From contig NZ_CP146232.1 of the NCBI RefSeq assembly GCF_037040815.1, forward strand, positions 2,722,501 to 2,786,500: a stretch of DNA of 64,000 nt. The letters run 5' to 3'. Below are positions 24,432-31,644 of the stretch, in pieces. The position numbers were made by a program, and so were the translations under genes. Every line of letters starts with the position of its first letter. Position 1 is the stretch's first letter. The notes beneath the pieces were generated by a model. It saw nothing but the letters and a program-made list of their open reading frames with translations, did not search any database and had not been told where the DNA came from. This stretch comes from Pararoseomonas sp. SCSIO 73927 (GTDB lineage Bacteria > Pseudomonadota > Alphaproteobacteria > Acetobacterales > Acetobacteraceae).

Positions 24432-24507
24432 GGGGCTGTAGCTCAGTTGGGAGAGCGCGTCGTTCGCAATGACGAGGCCAGGGGTTCGATTCCCCTCAGC
24501 TCCACCA
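24432..24507 (+). tRNA. tRNA-Ala (anticodon CGC)
   Basis: A 76-base cloverleaf including the encoded CCA. The acceptor stem GGGGCTG/CAGCTCC has the G3-U70 pair that marks alanine tRNAs. D arm GCTC...GAGC, anticodon stem CGTCG/TGACG with loop TTCGCAA (anticodon CGC, reading GCG), and TPsiC arm CAGGGGTTCGATTCCCCT-like. The last 17 bases are the left part of a 19-bp attachment repeat, and the satellite element is integrated here while keeping the tRNA intact. Confidence 0.97.
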
Positions 24508-24509
24508 TC
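24491..24509 (+). repeat. Attachment site attL (tRNA-Ala 3' end)
   Basis: The 19-base string TCCCCTCAGCTCCACCATC at the tRNA 3' end recurs exactly at 36635-36653. The integrase gene lies directly inside this copy. These direct repeats define the borders of the integrated element. Confidence 0.9.
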
Positions 24510-24561
24510 ATCTTCACTAGTTGGGTTCCTTTTCAAACACTTGCTGACAGTGTGAGAACTA

Positions 24562-24595
24562 AACTGGCTAACGGGCGGCAACCCGTTAGCCAGTT
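24562..24595 (-). terminator. Intrinsic terminator of the integrase operon
   Basis: A perfect 14-bp stem (AACTGGCTAACGGG and complement) with a six-base loop overlaps the integrase stop codon. On the minus strand it is followed by TTTAGTT. It ends the long leftward transcript before attL and the tRNA gene. Confidence 0.8.
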
Positions 24596-25655
24596 ACTCT
24601 CGCATGGGCTCTCCCGTCCGGGCGAGTCCAAGGCGTTCAGCGCCGGCCCAGGCAAGACTCTCCTGCTCCACGCTTTGAGAATACCGCTGGACCTCTCCTA
24701 GGCTCGCGTGCCCGGTCCAGGCGGCAATTTGGTGGGTAGAACACCCCGCCTGGGCGAGACGGCGCGCGGCCGCCTTTCGCAATCCATGCGGGCTGCACCC
24801 CTTTGGCAGGCCAGCCTCGCGGGCAGCCTCCACAAACCAATTCGAGAAGCCCTCGGGTGTCATCGGGCGCCCGGTAGCCCCCTGGATGAACGTCGTGCCC
24901 GGCGGGGCGAGGGCCAGGGCATCCGCCAGAAGCGGCAGAACGGGCAGGGTCAAGTTCTTTCCCGTCTTGCCCTGGATCAAGTCCAGCACGGTTGCGGGCT
25001 TCCCATTGCGCTCTCCGGTCCGCAGGTTCCCCGGCCCCATCTTCACCACGTCCCCGCGCCGCTGGCCGGTGTAGAGGAGGAGGGCGAGGGCAAGGCGCGC
25101 GCGGCTTCCGGCGGGATGGAACCCTTCGAAGGCGTGGATCTCCGATTCCGTCCAGGCGTGGTGCCCGTCCGTGCGATGCCTCACCTTCTCCACGCCGTCC
25201 ACGGGATTGTCGCTACGCCAGTCGAGCGCGACGGCGTAGCGCATTAGCTGGCGCAGGACGTTCCGCAGCGCGTTGGCGGCGGTGGGCGTGTCGGCGCGCT
25301 TGTCCAGCATCATGCGGATGTGACGAGGCTGAAGGTTAGCAATTGTCTTCGTACCATGCTCCGTCCGCAGTCGATCCATGATGCCGCGATAGCTGCGCTG
25401 AGACTCCGGCCGCAGGCGCGTGAAGCGTGACGAGGCCACGAAGGCCGTTACCAGGGCGTCCATTGTCCGCGCCTTCGGGGCTTCGGGCGGCGTGGGATGG
25501 CCTGTCAGCGCGTGAGCGTAGGCGGCGCAGAATTCGGGCGATCCTTCCTCGCCAGGAAGCGGGATGCGCGGGCAGCCTGGACGACGGAAGTAACGGCGTG
25601 TCCGGCCCTGCCGGTCGTCATAGGTGTGGACGTACTTAAAGCCCCTTCGCGGCAT
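24594..25655 (-). CDS. int: Tyrosine recombinase (phage-type integrase)
   Basis: A 353-residue site-specific recombinase that would integrate and excise the element at tRNA-Ala. The N-terminal region is SAM-like (AFVASSRFTRLRPESQRSYRG). The catalytic domain shows R in LLYTGQRRGDVVKMG, K near GKTGKNLTLPV, H-x-x-R in CSPHGLRKAAARRLAQAG, H in WTGHASLGEVQRYS and the nucleophile tyrosine in that same RYSQSVEQ segment. It starts one base after the AlpA-like gene stop and is the last gene of the leftward operon, next to attL. All catalytic positions appear intact. Confidence 0.92.
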   Translation of the reverse strand: MPRRGFKYVHTYDDRQGRTRRYFRRPGCPRIPLPGEEGSPEFCAAYAHALTGHPTPPEAPKARTMDALVTAFVASSRFTRLRPESQRSYRGIMDRLRTEHGTKTIANLQPRHIRMMLDKRADTPTAANALRNVLRQLMRYAVALDWRSDNPVDGVEKVRHRTDGHHAWTESEIHAFEGFHPAGSRARLALALLLYTGQRRGDVVKMGPGNLRTGERNGKPATVLDLIQGKTGKNLTLPVLPLLADALALAPPGTTFIQGATGRPMTPEGFSNWFVEAAREAGLPKGCSPHGLRKAAARRLAQAGCSTHQIAAWTGHASLGEVQRYSQSVEQESLAWAGAERLGLARTGEPMRE

Positions 25656-25656
25656 G

Positions 25657-25959
25657 TCAGTCCCATTCGTTCAGCGCGGGGGCGGGAATGTGCCCTTGAC
25701 GTGGGGGGATGGCGAGGAAGGCGGCGCGCAGTTCTTCCGGATACCAGAGGACCCGGCCGCCCAACTGGCGTGGCTGCGGCATCCGGCCATCCGCCACCAG
25801 CGAATCGAAGAACGTAGGGGAGATGCCCAACAGCGCAGCCGCTTGGGTGCGGCTAACGGCGAAGGGGAGGACGCCAGGGGGCAGGGCGTCGAAGGCGCCC
25901 ACCGCGCCCGCCTGGGGGGCTACGGTGGCAGCCTCCCCAGGCTGGGCGCGGCGGGACAT
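25657..25959 (-). CDS. AlpA/excisionase-like helix-turn-helix protein
   Basis: A 100-residue protein from ATG 25959. Residues 33-85 form a MerR/AlpA-type winged helix: LPFAVSRTQAAALLGISPTF, FDSLVADGRMPQPRQLGGRV and LWYPEELRAAFLA. In P4-like and PICI satellites AlpA-type proteins control integrase expression or excision. Its stop lies one base before the integrase ATG, so the pair is coupled. The N-terminal 30 residues are disordered-looking and alanine/proline-rich. Whether it is an activator or an excisionase cannot be told from sequence. Confidence 0.75.
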   Translation of the reverse strand: MSRRAQPGEAATVAPQAGAVGAFDALPPGVLPFAVSRTQAAALLGISPTFFDSLVADGRMPQPRQLGGRVLWYPEELRAAFLAIPPRQGHIPAPALNEWD

Positions 25960-25980
25960 CGGAAATTATTTCCGGCCGGC

Positions 25981-26310
25981 TCAGAACGTACCGTTGAGAC
26001 GGACGATCACGGAGGCAGTCCCCGCAGCCGCCGGCTCGGTCGCCACGCCGATGCGCTGATTTCCCGACGCAACGGAAGTCGCCAGCTTCGTGCCAGCCGC
26101 GAAGAACACGGCATCGCCCACGGTGAAGGCGTTTGCGGCCACCTTGTCGAGCGTGAACACGCCTTCCACGTCGAGGTCGGCAGGCTGGCCCGCCAGGGCT
26201 GCGCCATTGGAAACGCCGAAGATTGCCCCCACCTGGGCGGGAGCGCCGGAGGCCAGATCGTAGGGTGCAGGAAGGGTCAGCGTCCGTCCCGGCTGAACGA
26301 AATTGCGCAT
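25981..26310 (-). CDS. DUF2190-family capsid decoration/stabilising protein
   Basis: A 109-residue protein starting ATG 26310 behind AAAGGACT; the frame extends further upstream but that part overlaps gpW. It reads MRNFVQPGRTLTLPAPYDLASG, GAIFGVSNGAALAGQ, VEGVFTLDKVAANAFTVGDAVFFAAGTKL and a beta-rich end, the DUF2190 pattern often found beside capsid genes of lambda-like phages. Members act like gpD, decorating or cementing capsids. It lies four bases after gpW in the head operon. Confidence 0.8.
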   Translation of the reverse strand: MRNFVQPGRTLTLPAPYDLASGAPAQVGAIFGVSNGAALAGQPADLDVEGVFTLDKVAANAFTVGDAVFFAAGTKLATSVASGNQRIGVATEPAAAGTASVIVRLNGTF

Positions 26311-26314
26311 GGCT

Positions 26315-26530
26315 TCAGAGTCCTTTCGAGGTTCGGAAGGTGATGGTGTGAGGAGTGACGCGGGAGGCGTTCCGGATGGCCCCCTCCACGGAGGCAATTG
26401 CACGGGCTAGTTCAGCATCGCTGCCGAATCTAACCCGATCCCCGCCGGGGTCCGTGACTTCGCGAACCCCGCCCATCCGCAGGTCCAGCAGCTTCGCGCG
26501 CCAGCTTATGAGTTGGGCGAGGTCGTCCAT
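26315..26530 (-). CDS. gpW-like head-tail joining protein
   Basis: A 71-residue protein matching phage lambda gpW in length and plan. An N-terminal helix (LAQLISWRAKLLDLRMGG), a beta hairpin around VREVTDPGGDRVRFGS, and a second helix (DAELARAIASVEGAIRNAS) lead to a basic end. In lambda gpW plugs the portal after DNA packaging and prepares heads for tail attachment. Its presence without tail genes suggests heads are finished in a form able to accept tails made elsewhere. It lies 12 bases after the capsid gene. Confidence 0.78.
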   Translation of the reverse strand: MDDLAQLISWRAKLLDLRMGGVREVTDPGGDRVRFGSDAELARAIASVEGAIRNASRVTPHTITFRTSKGL

Positions 26531-26542
26531 GGTCCGGCCGCC

Positions 26543-28642
26543 TTAGATCGCGTCGCCGGGGTTGCGCTGGGCGCCCCGGAAGTCGGTCACGCCGCAGCCG
26601 AAATCCAGCACGACGCGGAAGCTGCGCCCCAGCACGTCCCAGCCGTCGCGGCTGGCAAGCTGCGGCCCCGGCGCGCTGGACAGGTAAGCGTACTCGATGA
26701 CGGGCGCAGCTTCCGGCGCTGCAAAGAGATACCACGCGCCCTCGGGCAGCCTGGGCTCAACCAGCGCGGTCAGCTTGCCCCCGAACGGGTTCACCTCGCC
26801 CACAGCGGCGGCGGTCAGCGCGGCCACTACCTGTTCCGCAAGCGTCTCCTGCTCCGGAGCCACCAGCAGGAAGCGCGGGACCACATTGGACGGGCTCCCA
26901 TTCGGGTTGCGCTGCCGGCGCAAGGCAGTCCGGGCGTCCGTCAGGGCGGCCACGGACAGTTCCGCGCTGGTCAGCAGGTTTCCATGGTCCGCGTGGAACA
27001 GCGCCTTGCCGTCCGACAGCTTGGCACCAGCGCCATTGCCCGCCAGCAGCAGGTTGACGATGGCGGCGGCCTCGGTCTCGGCGGATGCCCGGCCCATCAT
27101 GCGCTGCCAGTCCGCGAAGGCGCCCAGGTCGTCGTTGATAAGGGCCTTGCGAGATAGGTTGAACATCCCGGCGAACGTCTCAAGCGCGAAGCCCTCCTTC
27201 GTCTCGCCGGCAGTCACGGCCTTGATCTCGCCAGACTCCGTCACGCGCTGAAGCGTGCCCGGCCCATCCAGGCGCAGCAGGGCGAGCGCGCGGAAGTCGC
27301 GGGCGAGACGCTGACGGGCAAGCGCCGTGCGGACGGGCGAGGCGGCGGCCTCGAAAGAGGCGCGCAGGATGCGCTCGCCTGCACCGTCCAGCAGGCCGGG
27401 GAAGTCGCTGACAGTGTCCTGCGCACGGGTCAGCACGGCCTCATCCGACATGGCGCCCAGGCCGCGCACGCCCTCACGGGCCAGCGCGTCACGGGCCATT
27501 CCGGCCAGGGTCATCCCGGCATAGGGACGGGCCGCGTCGGACAGCGCGCAGAGGTCGGGCGCGTGCCGATGGGCCAGGGCCTCCACCTGCCGGGCGTGGA
27601 TCACCTCCGGCGCGTCGTGGCTGGCGCCCACCTGCACGCGGATCGCGGGGCCGGCGGCGCGCGTCATGTGATCGAAGGCGGCGCTACGGAAGGAGTCCTC
27701 CGTCGCCTCGCCGTCAATCTGGGCGTCGATGAAGTCGCCCGGCAGGCCAGCAGCACGCCCAAGGGAGCGGATGCGGGCATTTACGGCGGCGCGCGTCTGC
27801 ACCTCGCCCGGCTGGGCGGCGGTCGTGCCCTGCGTCCCGGCGGGCTGCGCGGGCGCGGCGCGTGTCGCCGTGGTGGTCGTGGTGTCGGGCGCCACGTTCT
27901 CCGGGGCGGGGTTGGTATCGGGCATGGTGGACTCCTGGGGGGTGGAACGGATGCGCGCGCCATCATCGGCGGGTGCGATGACCAGCGAGACTTCACGGAG
28001 CGACAGGCGGCCGGCAGTGCGGACGCGCTGCCCGCCTTCGGTCGAATCCGCCCAGGTCGTGACGGCGTAGCCTACAGACACGCCGGACAGGTGGCCGTCC
28101 CGCACCAGCGCCCAGGCGTGGTCATCCGCGAGGCGGAGTCGCCCAACGATGGTGTGCCGCCCCTGGGCGTCGGTCTCGCGGCGAATCTGATCCACGGAGC
28201 CGATCACATGCTGCACGCTCGCCCCGTTGTGGTTGTCCAGCAGCGGCAGACTGCGCGGCAGTTCCAGATTGGACGGACCAAGGCTCAAGCGTTCGATGTA
28301 CGCGCCCCGATTGACTCCAGCGCCGGTCGCCAAAGTGGCAATGACGGTCCGCTCGGCTTCATTGATGGTTGACGGTCGCAGGGCCAGACCGGAAGGCGCG
28401 CGCCGCGTCAGCACGCCTGGATCGGCGGCACGGGTCAGGACGGCACCGGCCTCCATAGACCGCTTGTGCGCGCGCTCGGCTTTGGCCGCAGCCCGGCGCA
28501 TGGCGCGGGCGGACATGGCCGCGCCTTCGTGCGGCAGGTCGAAACTATTTCCGTTCGGCAGCGCGGCCGGCCCATCCCCGCGCTGTGCGCGGCGGGCTGA
28601 CTTCGTGTCCGGGACATATCGGGTGTGGGCAACAGCGGGCAT
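26543..28642 (-). CDS. Prohead protease / major capsid protein fusion
   Basis: A 699-residue fusion starting at ATG 28642, whose first base ends the upstream stop codon. Residues about 60-230 form an HK97-type prohead protease: NEAERTVIATLATGAGVNRG, LPLLDNHNGASVQHVIGSV with the catalytic histidine, DGHLSGVSVGYAV with the serine. A Pro/Thr-rich linker follows (about 240-290). Residues about 300-699 are a gpT-like capsid domain with GETKEGFALETFAGMFNLSR, KALINDDLGAFADWQRMMGR and NLLLAGNGAGAKLSDGKALFHADHGN-type segments. Fusions of this kind occur in some temperate phages. Self-cleavage at the linker would free the coat protein. Confidence 0.88.
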   Translation of the reverse strand: MPAVAHTRYVPDTKSARRAQRGDGPAALPNGNSFDLPHEGAAMSARAMRRAAAKAERAHKRSMEAGAVLTRAADPGVLTRRAPSGLALRPSTINEAERTVIATLATGAGVNRGAYIERLSLGPSNLELPRSLPLLDNHNGASVQHVIGSVDQIRRETDAQGRHTIVGRLRLADDHAWALVRDGHLSGVSVGYAVTTWADSTEGGQRVRTAGRLSLREVSLVIAPADDGARIRSTPQESTMPDTNPAPENVAPDTTTTTATRAAPAQPAGTQGTTAAQPGEVQTRAAVNARIRSLGRAAGLPGDFIDAQIDGEATEDSFRSAAFDHMTRAAGPAIRVQVGASHDAPEVIHARQVEALAHRHAPDLCALSDAARPYAGMTLAGMARDALAREGVRGLGAMSDEAVLTRAQDTVSDFPGLLDGAGERILRASFEAAASPVRTALARQRLARDFRALALLRLDGPGTLQRVTESGEIKAVTAGETKEGFALETFAGMFNLSRKALINDDLGAFADWQRMMGRASAETEAAAIVNLLLAGNGAGAKLSDGKALFHADHGNLLTSAELSVAALTDARTALRRQRNPNGSPSNVVPRFLLVAPEQETLAEQVVAALTAAAVGEVNPFGGKLTALVEPRLPEGAWYLFAAPEAAPVIEYAYLSSAPGPQLASRDGWDVLGRSFRVVLDFGCGVTDFRGAQRNPGDAI

Positions 28643-28827
28643 CACACGTCGCCCTTCTTCGCGTCGCGGCGGGCCTTCTCGCGCAACATCGCGGCGGCCA
28701 TCCGGCGCAGCTTGCGCCCGCTTGGCTTGTTGCCACCTCCCTGGCGACGGCCGGGCGGCAGCGCGTCGTTCAGGCAGTCCGGCGGCAGCGCCGTAAGCAT
28801 GTCGAGTGAGAGGCGGGGGGTGTTCAC
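28642..28827 (-). CDS. Small basic protein between portal and capsid genes
   Basis: A 61-residue protein whose ATG overlaps the portal stop by four bases and whose stop overlaps the capsid start by one, so it is clearly translated in the operon. It reads MNTPRLSLDMLTALPPDCLN, then a basic C-terminal half (GGGNKPSGRKLRRMAAAML REKARRDAKKGD). No family is recognised. In lambda-like order this place is often empty or holds a head-assembly factor. A DNA- or scaffold-binding role is only a guess from its charge. Confidence 0.65.
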   Translation of the reverse strand: MNTPRLSLDMLTALPPDCLNDALPPGRRQGGGNKPSGRKLRRMAAAMLREKARRDAKKGDV

Positions 28828-30326
28828 GTCCGGGGCTCCTGATCGGCGGCGGGCACTTCGTCGGAAATTGTTTCCGGGTCCTGCGCGGCCGGCTGGCCGT
28901 TCGGCGGCAGGGGAAAGGGGCCGATGGACAAGGCGCGCTCGCGCGTTCGGTCAGCCGCGATCTCCGCGTCCAGCGCCTCCACGTTCCAGCCCTGCGCCTG
29001 GACAGCCTGACGGCGCGACATGATGCCGGCGGCTAGGGCCTCGCGAATCGCGGCGATGTCGGCCTTCGGATCAACCCACGGCTGCGCGGGTGGGATGAAC
29101 TCGGCCGGCAGTAGGTCGTCCAGGGTCAGCGCGCCCAGGTCGTCCAGATCGCCCGCCAGGAACGACAGCGTGACCCACAGCGTCCAAACGGGACGGAGAA
29201 GCTGCGGGACAAGCGTGTGGTAAACCAGCCGCTCAACGTTCTGCCGGAAGGAGACCAGCCCGGCCCGCAGGGACGAGAAGTTCGCTTCCGACAGGTCGCC
29301 CGTGATGACGAAGGATGGAACGCCCAGGCCGACAGCGATTGCGCGCACCTGGGCGCGAAGGAACTCCACCGTTTGCGATACCTGGGCGGGCGTGCTGAAC
29401 CGAATGTCCACGCCGGCTGGAAGCACCTTCAGCGTGCCCGGTTCCAGGCCGGAGGTCAGGACGCCACCCACCTGCGTTCCGTCGAAGGGCAGCCCGGCGT
29501 TGCCGTTCACGTCGGTCAGGAAGCCGGCAAACAGGGCGGCGGTCTTCACGCCGACAAGGGACGCGTCCTCAAGTTCATCGAGTTCGCCCAGGCGGATCAG
29601 CACGGCGGCGAGGTCGGACAGCCCCCGCACCTGCCCGGCGCCCAGGATTTCGCGCAGATGGATCATCTCGGAAGCCGGGATGCGCCGCGCGGGGCCGTAA
29701 GCTTCCCAGGCAGAGGACAGGTCCAGTTCCCGGACGTGGTACGCCACGCGCACGCCCTGGGCGTCGAACTCGATTCCACCCACGATGCGCCCGCCATTCG
29801 GCAGATCGCGGTTGTCGGCGTGGTCGATCATTTCGGCCGGGATCAGCCGCAGCAGCAGGCGGCGCGTGTCGGAAACCGCAATCAGGTGAAGGAAGGCTTC
29901 GCCGTCCACGATCTTCGCGCGCAGCGCGCCAGCCTGAAGGCCGAACCAATCCGTCACCCCGTCGAGGTCACAATAGGTCGCCCAGCGGTTGAAGCGCGCG
30001 GACAGGGCGGCGCGTACATCCGGGCTCGGGTGCTGCGGTGCGACCATAATCCCGGCGCCCACGGCGGCCGTCACCTTCGCCTCTACGGCGGCGCGTACAT
30101 AGGCGTTGCTGACGGATGCTCCGCGCGCCTTAGCGCGCACCTGCGGCCCGGCCGCCAGCGTTGCCGGCCCCATGCCATGAATCCGCGGCATTGCCCCGTC
30201 CCGCTGACCGGAAGCGGCCTCAATAGCTGGGCTGCCCCCGTGGTGCGGGACGTAGTTCCACGGGTCGCCAGCCGCGCGCCGAAGAGGCGCGACGGCGCTG
30301 CGGGAAATGATGCGGGCGCGCTTCAC
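28824..30326 (-). CDS. Phage portal protein, lambda gpB family
   Basis: A 500-residue protein forming the dodecameric portal through which DNA enters the head. GTG start at 30326, three bases after the upstream stop. Lambda-type segments include NAYVRAAVEAKVTAAVGAGI, ATYCDLDGVTDWFGLQAGAL, KIVDGEAFLHLIAV, LIPAEMIDHADNRDLPNGG, IGGIEFDAQGVRVAYHV-like and LGAGQVRGLSDLAAVLIRLGE. The C-terminal third has GLGVPSFVITGDLSEANFSS and a helical crown. Length and motifs are complete. Confidence 0.92.
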   Translation of the reverse strand: MKRARIISRSAVAPLRRAAGDPWNYVPHHGGSPAIEAASGQRDGAMPRIHGMGPATLAAGPQVRAKARGASVSNAYVRAAVEAKVTAAVGAGIMVAPQHPSPDVRAALSARFNRWATYCDLDGVTDWFGLQAGALRAKIVDGEAFLHLIAVSDTRRLLLRLIPAEMIDHADNRDLPNGGRIVGGIEFDAQGVRVAYHVRELDLSSAWEAYGPARRIPASEMIHLREILGAGQVRGLSDLAAVLIRLGELDELEDASLVGVKTAALFAGFLTDVNGNAGLPFDGTQVGGVLTSGLEPGTLKVLPAGVDIRFSTPAQVSQTVEFLRAQVRAIAVGLGVPSFVITGDLSEANFSSLRAGLVSFRQNVERLVYHTLVPQLLRPVWTLWVTLSFLAGDLDDLGALTLDDLLPAEFIPPAQPWVDPKADIAAIREALAAGIMSRRQAVQAQGWNVEALDAEIAADRTRERALSIGPFPLPPNGQPAAQDPETISDEVPAADQEPRT

Positions 30327-30329
30327 GGA

Positions 30330-30896
30330 TCAGCCCTGCACCTGCTCAGGGAGAATGCCGGCCCAAAGGGTATCGAGTTGGAAGAACGTCTGCATTACGG
30401 TCCCCGCGATAGGCGCGGCACCCTCGGGGCGATTTTCCTGGCGCTTGATAGCGAAGAAGGCACCATCGCCGGGCACGTCGAAGTGAAAAACTGCCCGATG
30501 GTGCGTCTCAACGCCAGGAACGCGGATACGCTGAATTTCCAGCCACCACCGTTCGCCGGCTTGCACGCGGCGTACTACCTCCGGAAAGCTGGCGCGGATG
30601 TCGGCCTTATTCTCGGCGGTGCCAGCATCATGCGCGAACAGCGCGCGGCCGATCAGGGCGACGTGGGCGGAAGCGACTCCAGCAGCCTCCAGCTCAGTGT
30701 AAAGCGCGGCGCAAGCCAGCCCCACATTGTCGTACTCAAATGCGGCGGTGCGCCCTTCTCCCCTGCGCTGACTGCCCGGGAAGGCGTTTCGCCCTTCCAG
30801 CGCCCGGAGACGGCGGTGCGCCAGTTCCACGCCGGCGGCCGAGAAGCCGCGTCGGGCCGCGATGCGTTCGGCCATCTCTTTGATCGTGTAGGCCAT
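30330..30896 (-). CDS. Unknown phage protein, first gene of the head operon
   Basis: A 188-residue protein from ATG 30896. The N-terminal 70 residues (MAYTIKEMAERIAARRGFSA, AGVELAHRRLRALEGRNAFP) look like a MerR-type or other helix-turn-helix segment. The rest is mixed alpha/beta with no match I recognise (FPEVVRRVQAGERWWLEIQR, VETHHRAVFHFDVPGDG). It is the promoter-proximal gene, 35 bases after a perfect 9-bp palindrome. A regulator of the head operon or a head protein are both possible. Confidence 0.6.
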   Translation of the reverse strand: MAYTIKEMAERIAARRGFSAAGVELAHRRLRALEGRNAFPGSQRRGEGRTAAFEYDNVGLACAALYTELEAAGVASAHVALIGRALFAHDAGTAENKADIRASFPEVVRRVQAGERWWLEIQRIRVPGVETHHRAVFHFDVPGDGAFFAIKRQENRPEGAAPIAGTVMQTFFQLDTLWAGILPEQVQG

Positions 30897-30930
30897 TAGG
30901 TGGCTGCCCTCCTCGGTAAGGAAGACTTAC

Positions 30931-30955
30931 CTGCTTGACAGATTACGTCAAGCAG
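30931..30955. promoter_or_regulatory. Palindromic operator candidate upstream of the head operon
   Basis: A perfect inverted repeat, CTGCTTGAC and GTCAAGCAG, with a seven-base spacer. It lies 35 bases before the first head-operon start codon (30896). Each arm contains TTGAC, so it could overlap a -35 element on either strand. It is the best visible control point of the element. Confidence 0.6.
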
Positions 30956-31153
30956 ATTCCGTAGGGCGCGCTGGAGTTGGTGGGATATGGCTGGGCCGTT
31001 GGGTAGTTGACTCCTTTTCTCCTCGTTGCGTCCTGCCGCCGGACTGCCTCGCGCAGCCCGGCGGCCTTCCGTTTCACCGCTCCACCTCAGAATGCCCGGC
31101 TTCTCCTCCTCGAAAGCCGACGCTACGCTTGAGGCTCTGGTAAGGAAGATCGA

Positions 31154-31360
31154 ATGGCGAACGCCTTCAAAAACGGTGATGTGGTCCAGATGAAGTCAGG
31201 GGGACCTCCGATGACGATCGAGAGTTCCCCGGGAGAATACCTTCCGTCGCGCGCAGAAAATGCGACCAAGTACAAATGCGTCTGGTTCAAGGGTGCCACA
31301 CGCGATCAGAGCGAGTTTGCGGAACACCTTCTCCAGGTGTGGACACCACCGAAGACATGA
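31154..31360 (+). CDS. YodC-family (DUF2158) protein
   Basis: A 68-residue protein with the full YodC pattern: FKNGDVVQMKSGGPPMTIES, then KYKCVWFKGATRDQSEFAEH and LLQV. Members are small beta-barrel-like proteins of unknown role, often on phages and plasmids. It is on the opposite strand to the rest of the satellite, with its own promoter gap of about 250 bases upstream. Its stop overlaps the next start as ATGA. The lower GC of this pair suggests separate acquisition as cargo. Confidence 0.82.
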   Translation: MANAFKNGDVVQMKSGGPPMTIESSPGEYLPSRAENATKYKCVWFKGATRDQSEFAEHLLQVWTPPKT

Positions 31361-31614
31361 CTCCGGAGGAAGCAGCTAATTGGATGTTGCGTGAGTACGA
31401 GGCTAAGCGCTTCCTCTATCAGGAAGAAGCGGCCTCGCACCTTCTGCATCTCCAAGATCAAAAGCTTGCCTACTATGACGCGAGCGGAAATGTTTGTGTC
31501 GGAAAGGCAGTACTGGCAGCTTTTAACAAGCTGACCCCTAATTCTGTTTACGAACGTGTAGACAAGTTCTGGCGTGATCGCCTCACTACTGATCAACCAG
31601 GCAGGCAGCAGTAG
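31357..31614 (+). CDS. DUF6953-like protein
   Basis: An 85-residue protein starting at ATG 31357, inside the ATGA overlap with the YodC gene. It resembles DUF6953: EEAANWMLREYEAKRFLYQEEAASHLL, YYDASGNVCVGKAVLAAFNKL and VYERVDKFWRDRL, i.e. a WM-helix, a YQE motif, a GN turn and an aromatic/arginine end. The function is unknown. It forms a two-gene cargo unit with YodC, convergent with the terminase operon 30 bases on. GC is visibly lower than in neighbouring genes. Confidence 0.7.
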   Translation: MTPEEAANWMLREYEAKRFLYQEEAASHLLHLQDQKLAYYDASGNVCVGKAVLAAFNKLTPNSVYERVDKFWRDRLTTDQPGRQQ

Positions 31615-31644
31615 CCGATTATAGCGGAGGAGGGCCGAAGCTTT

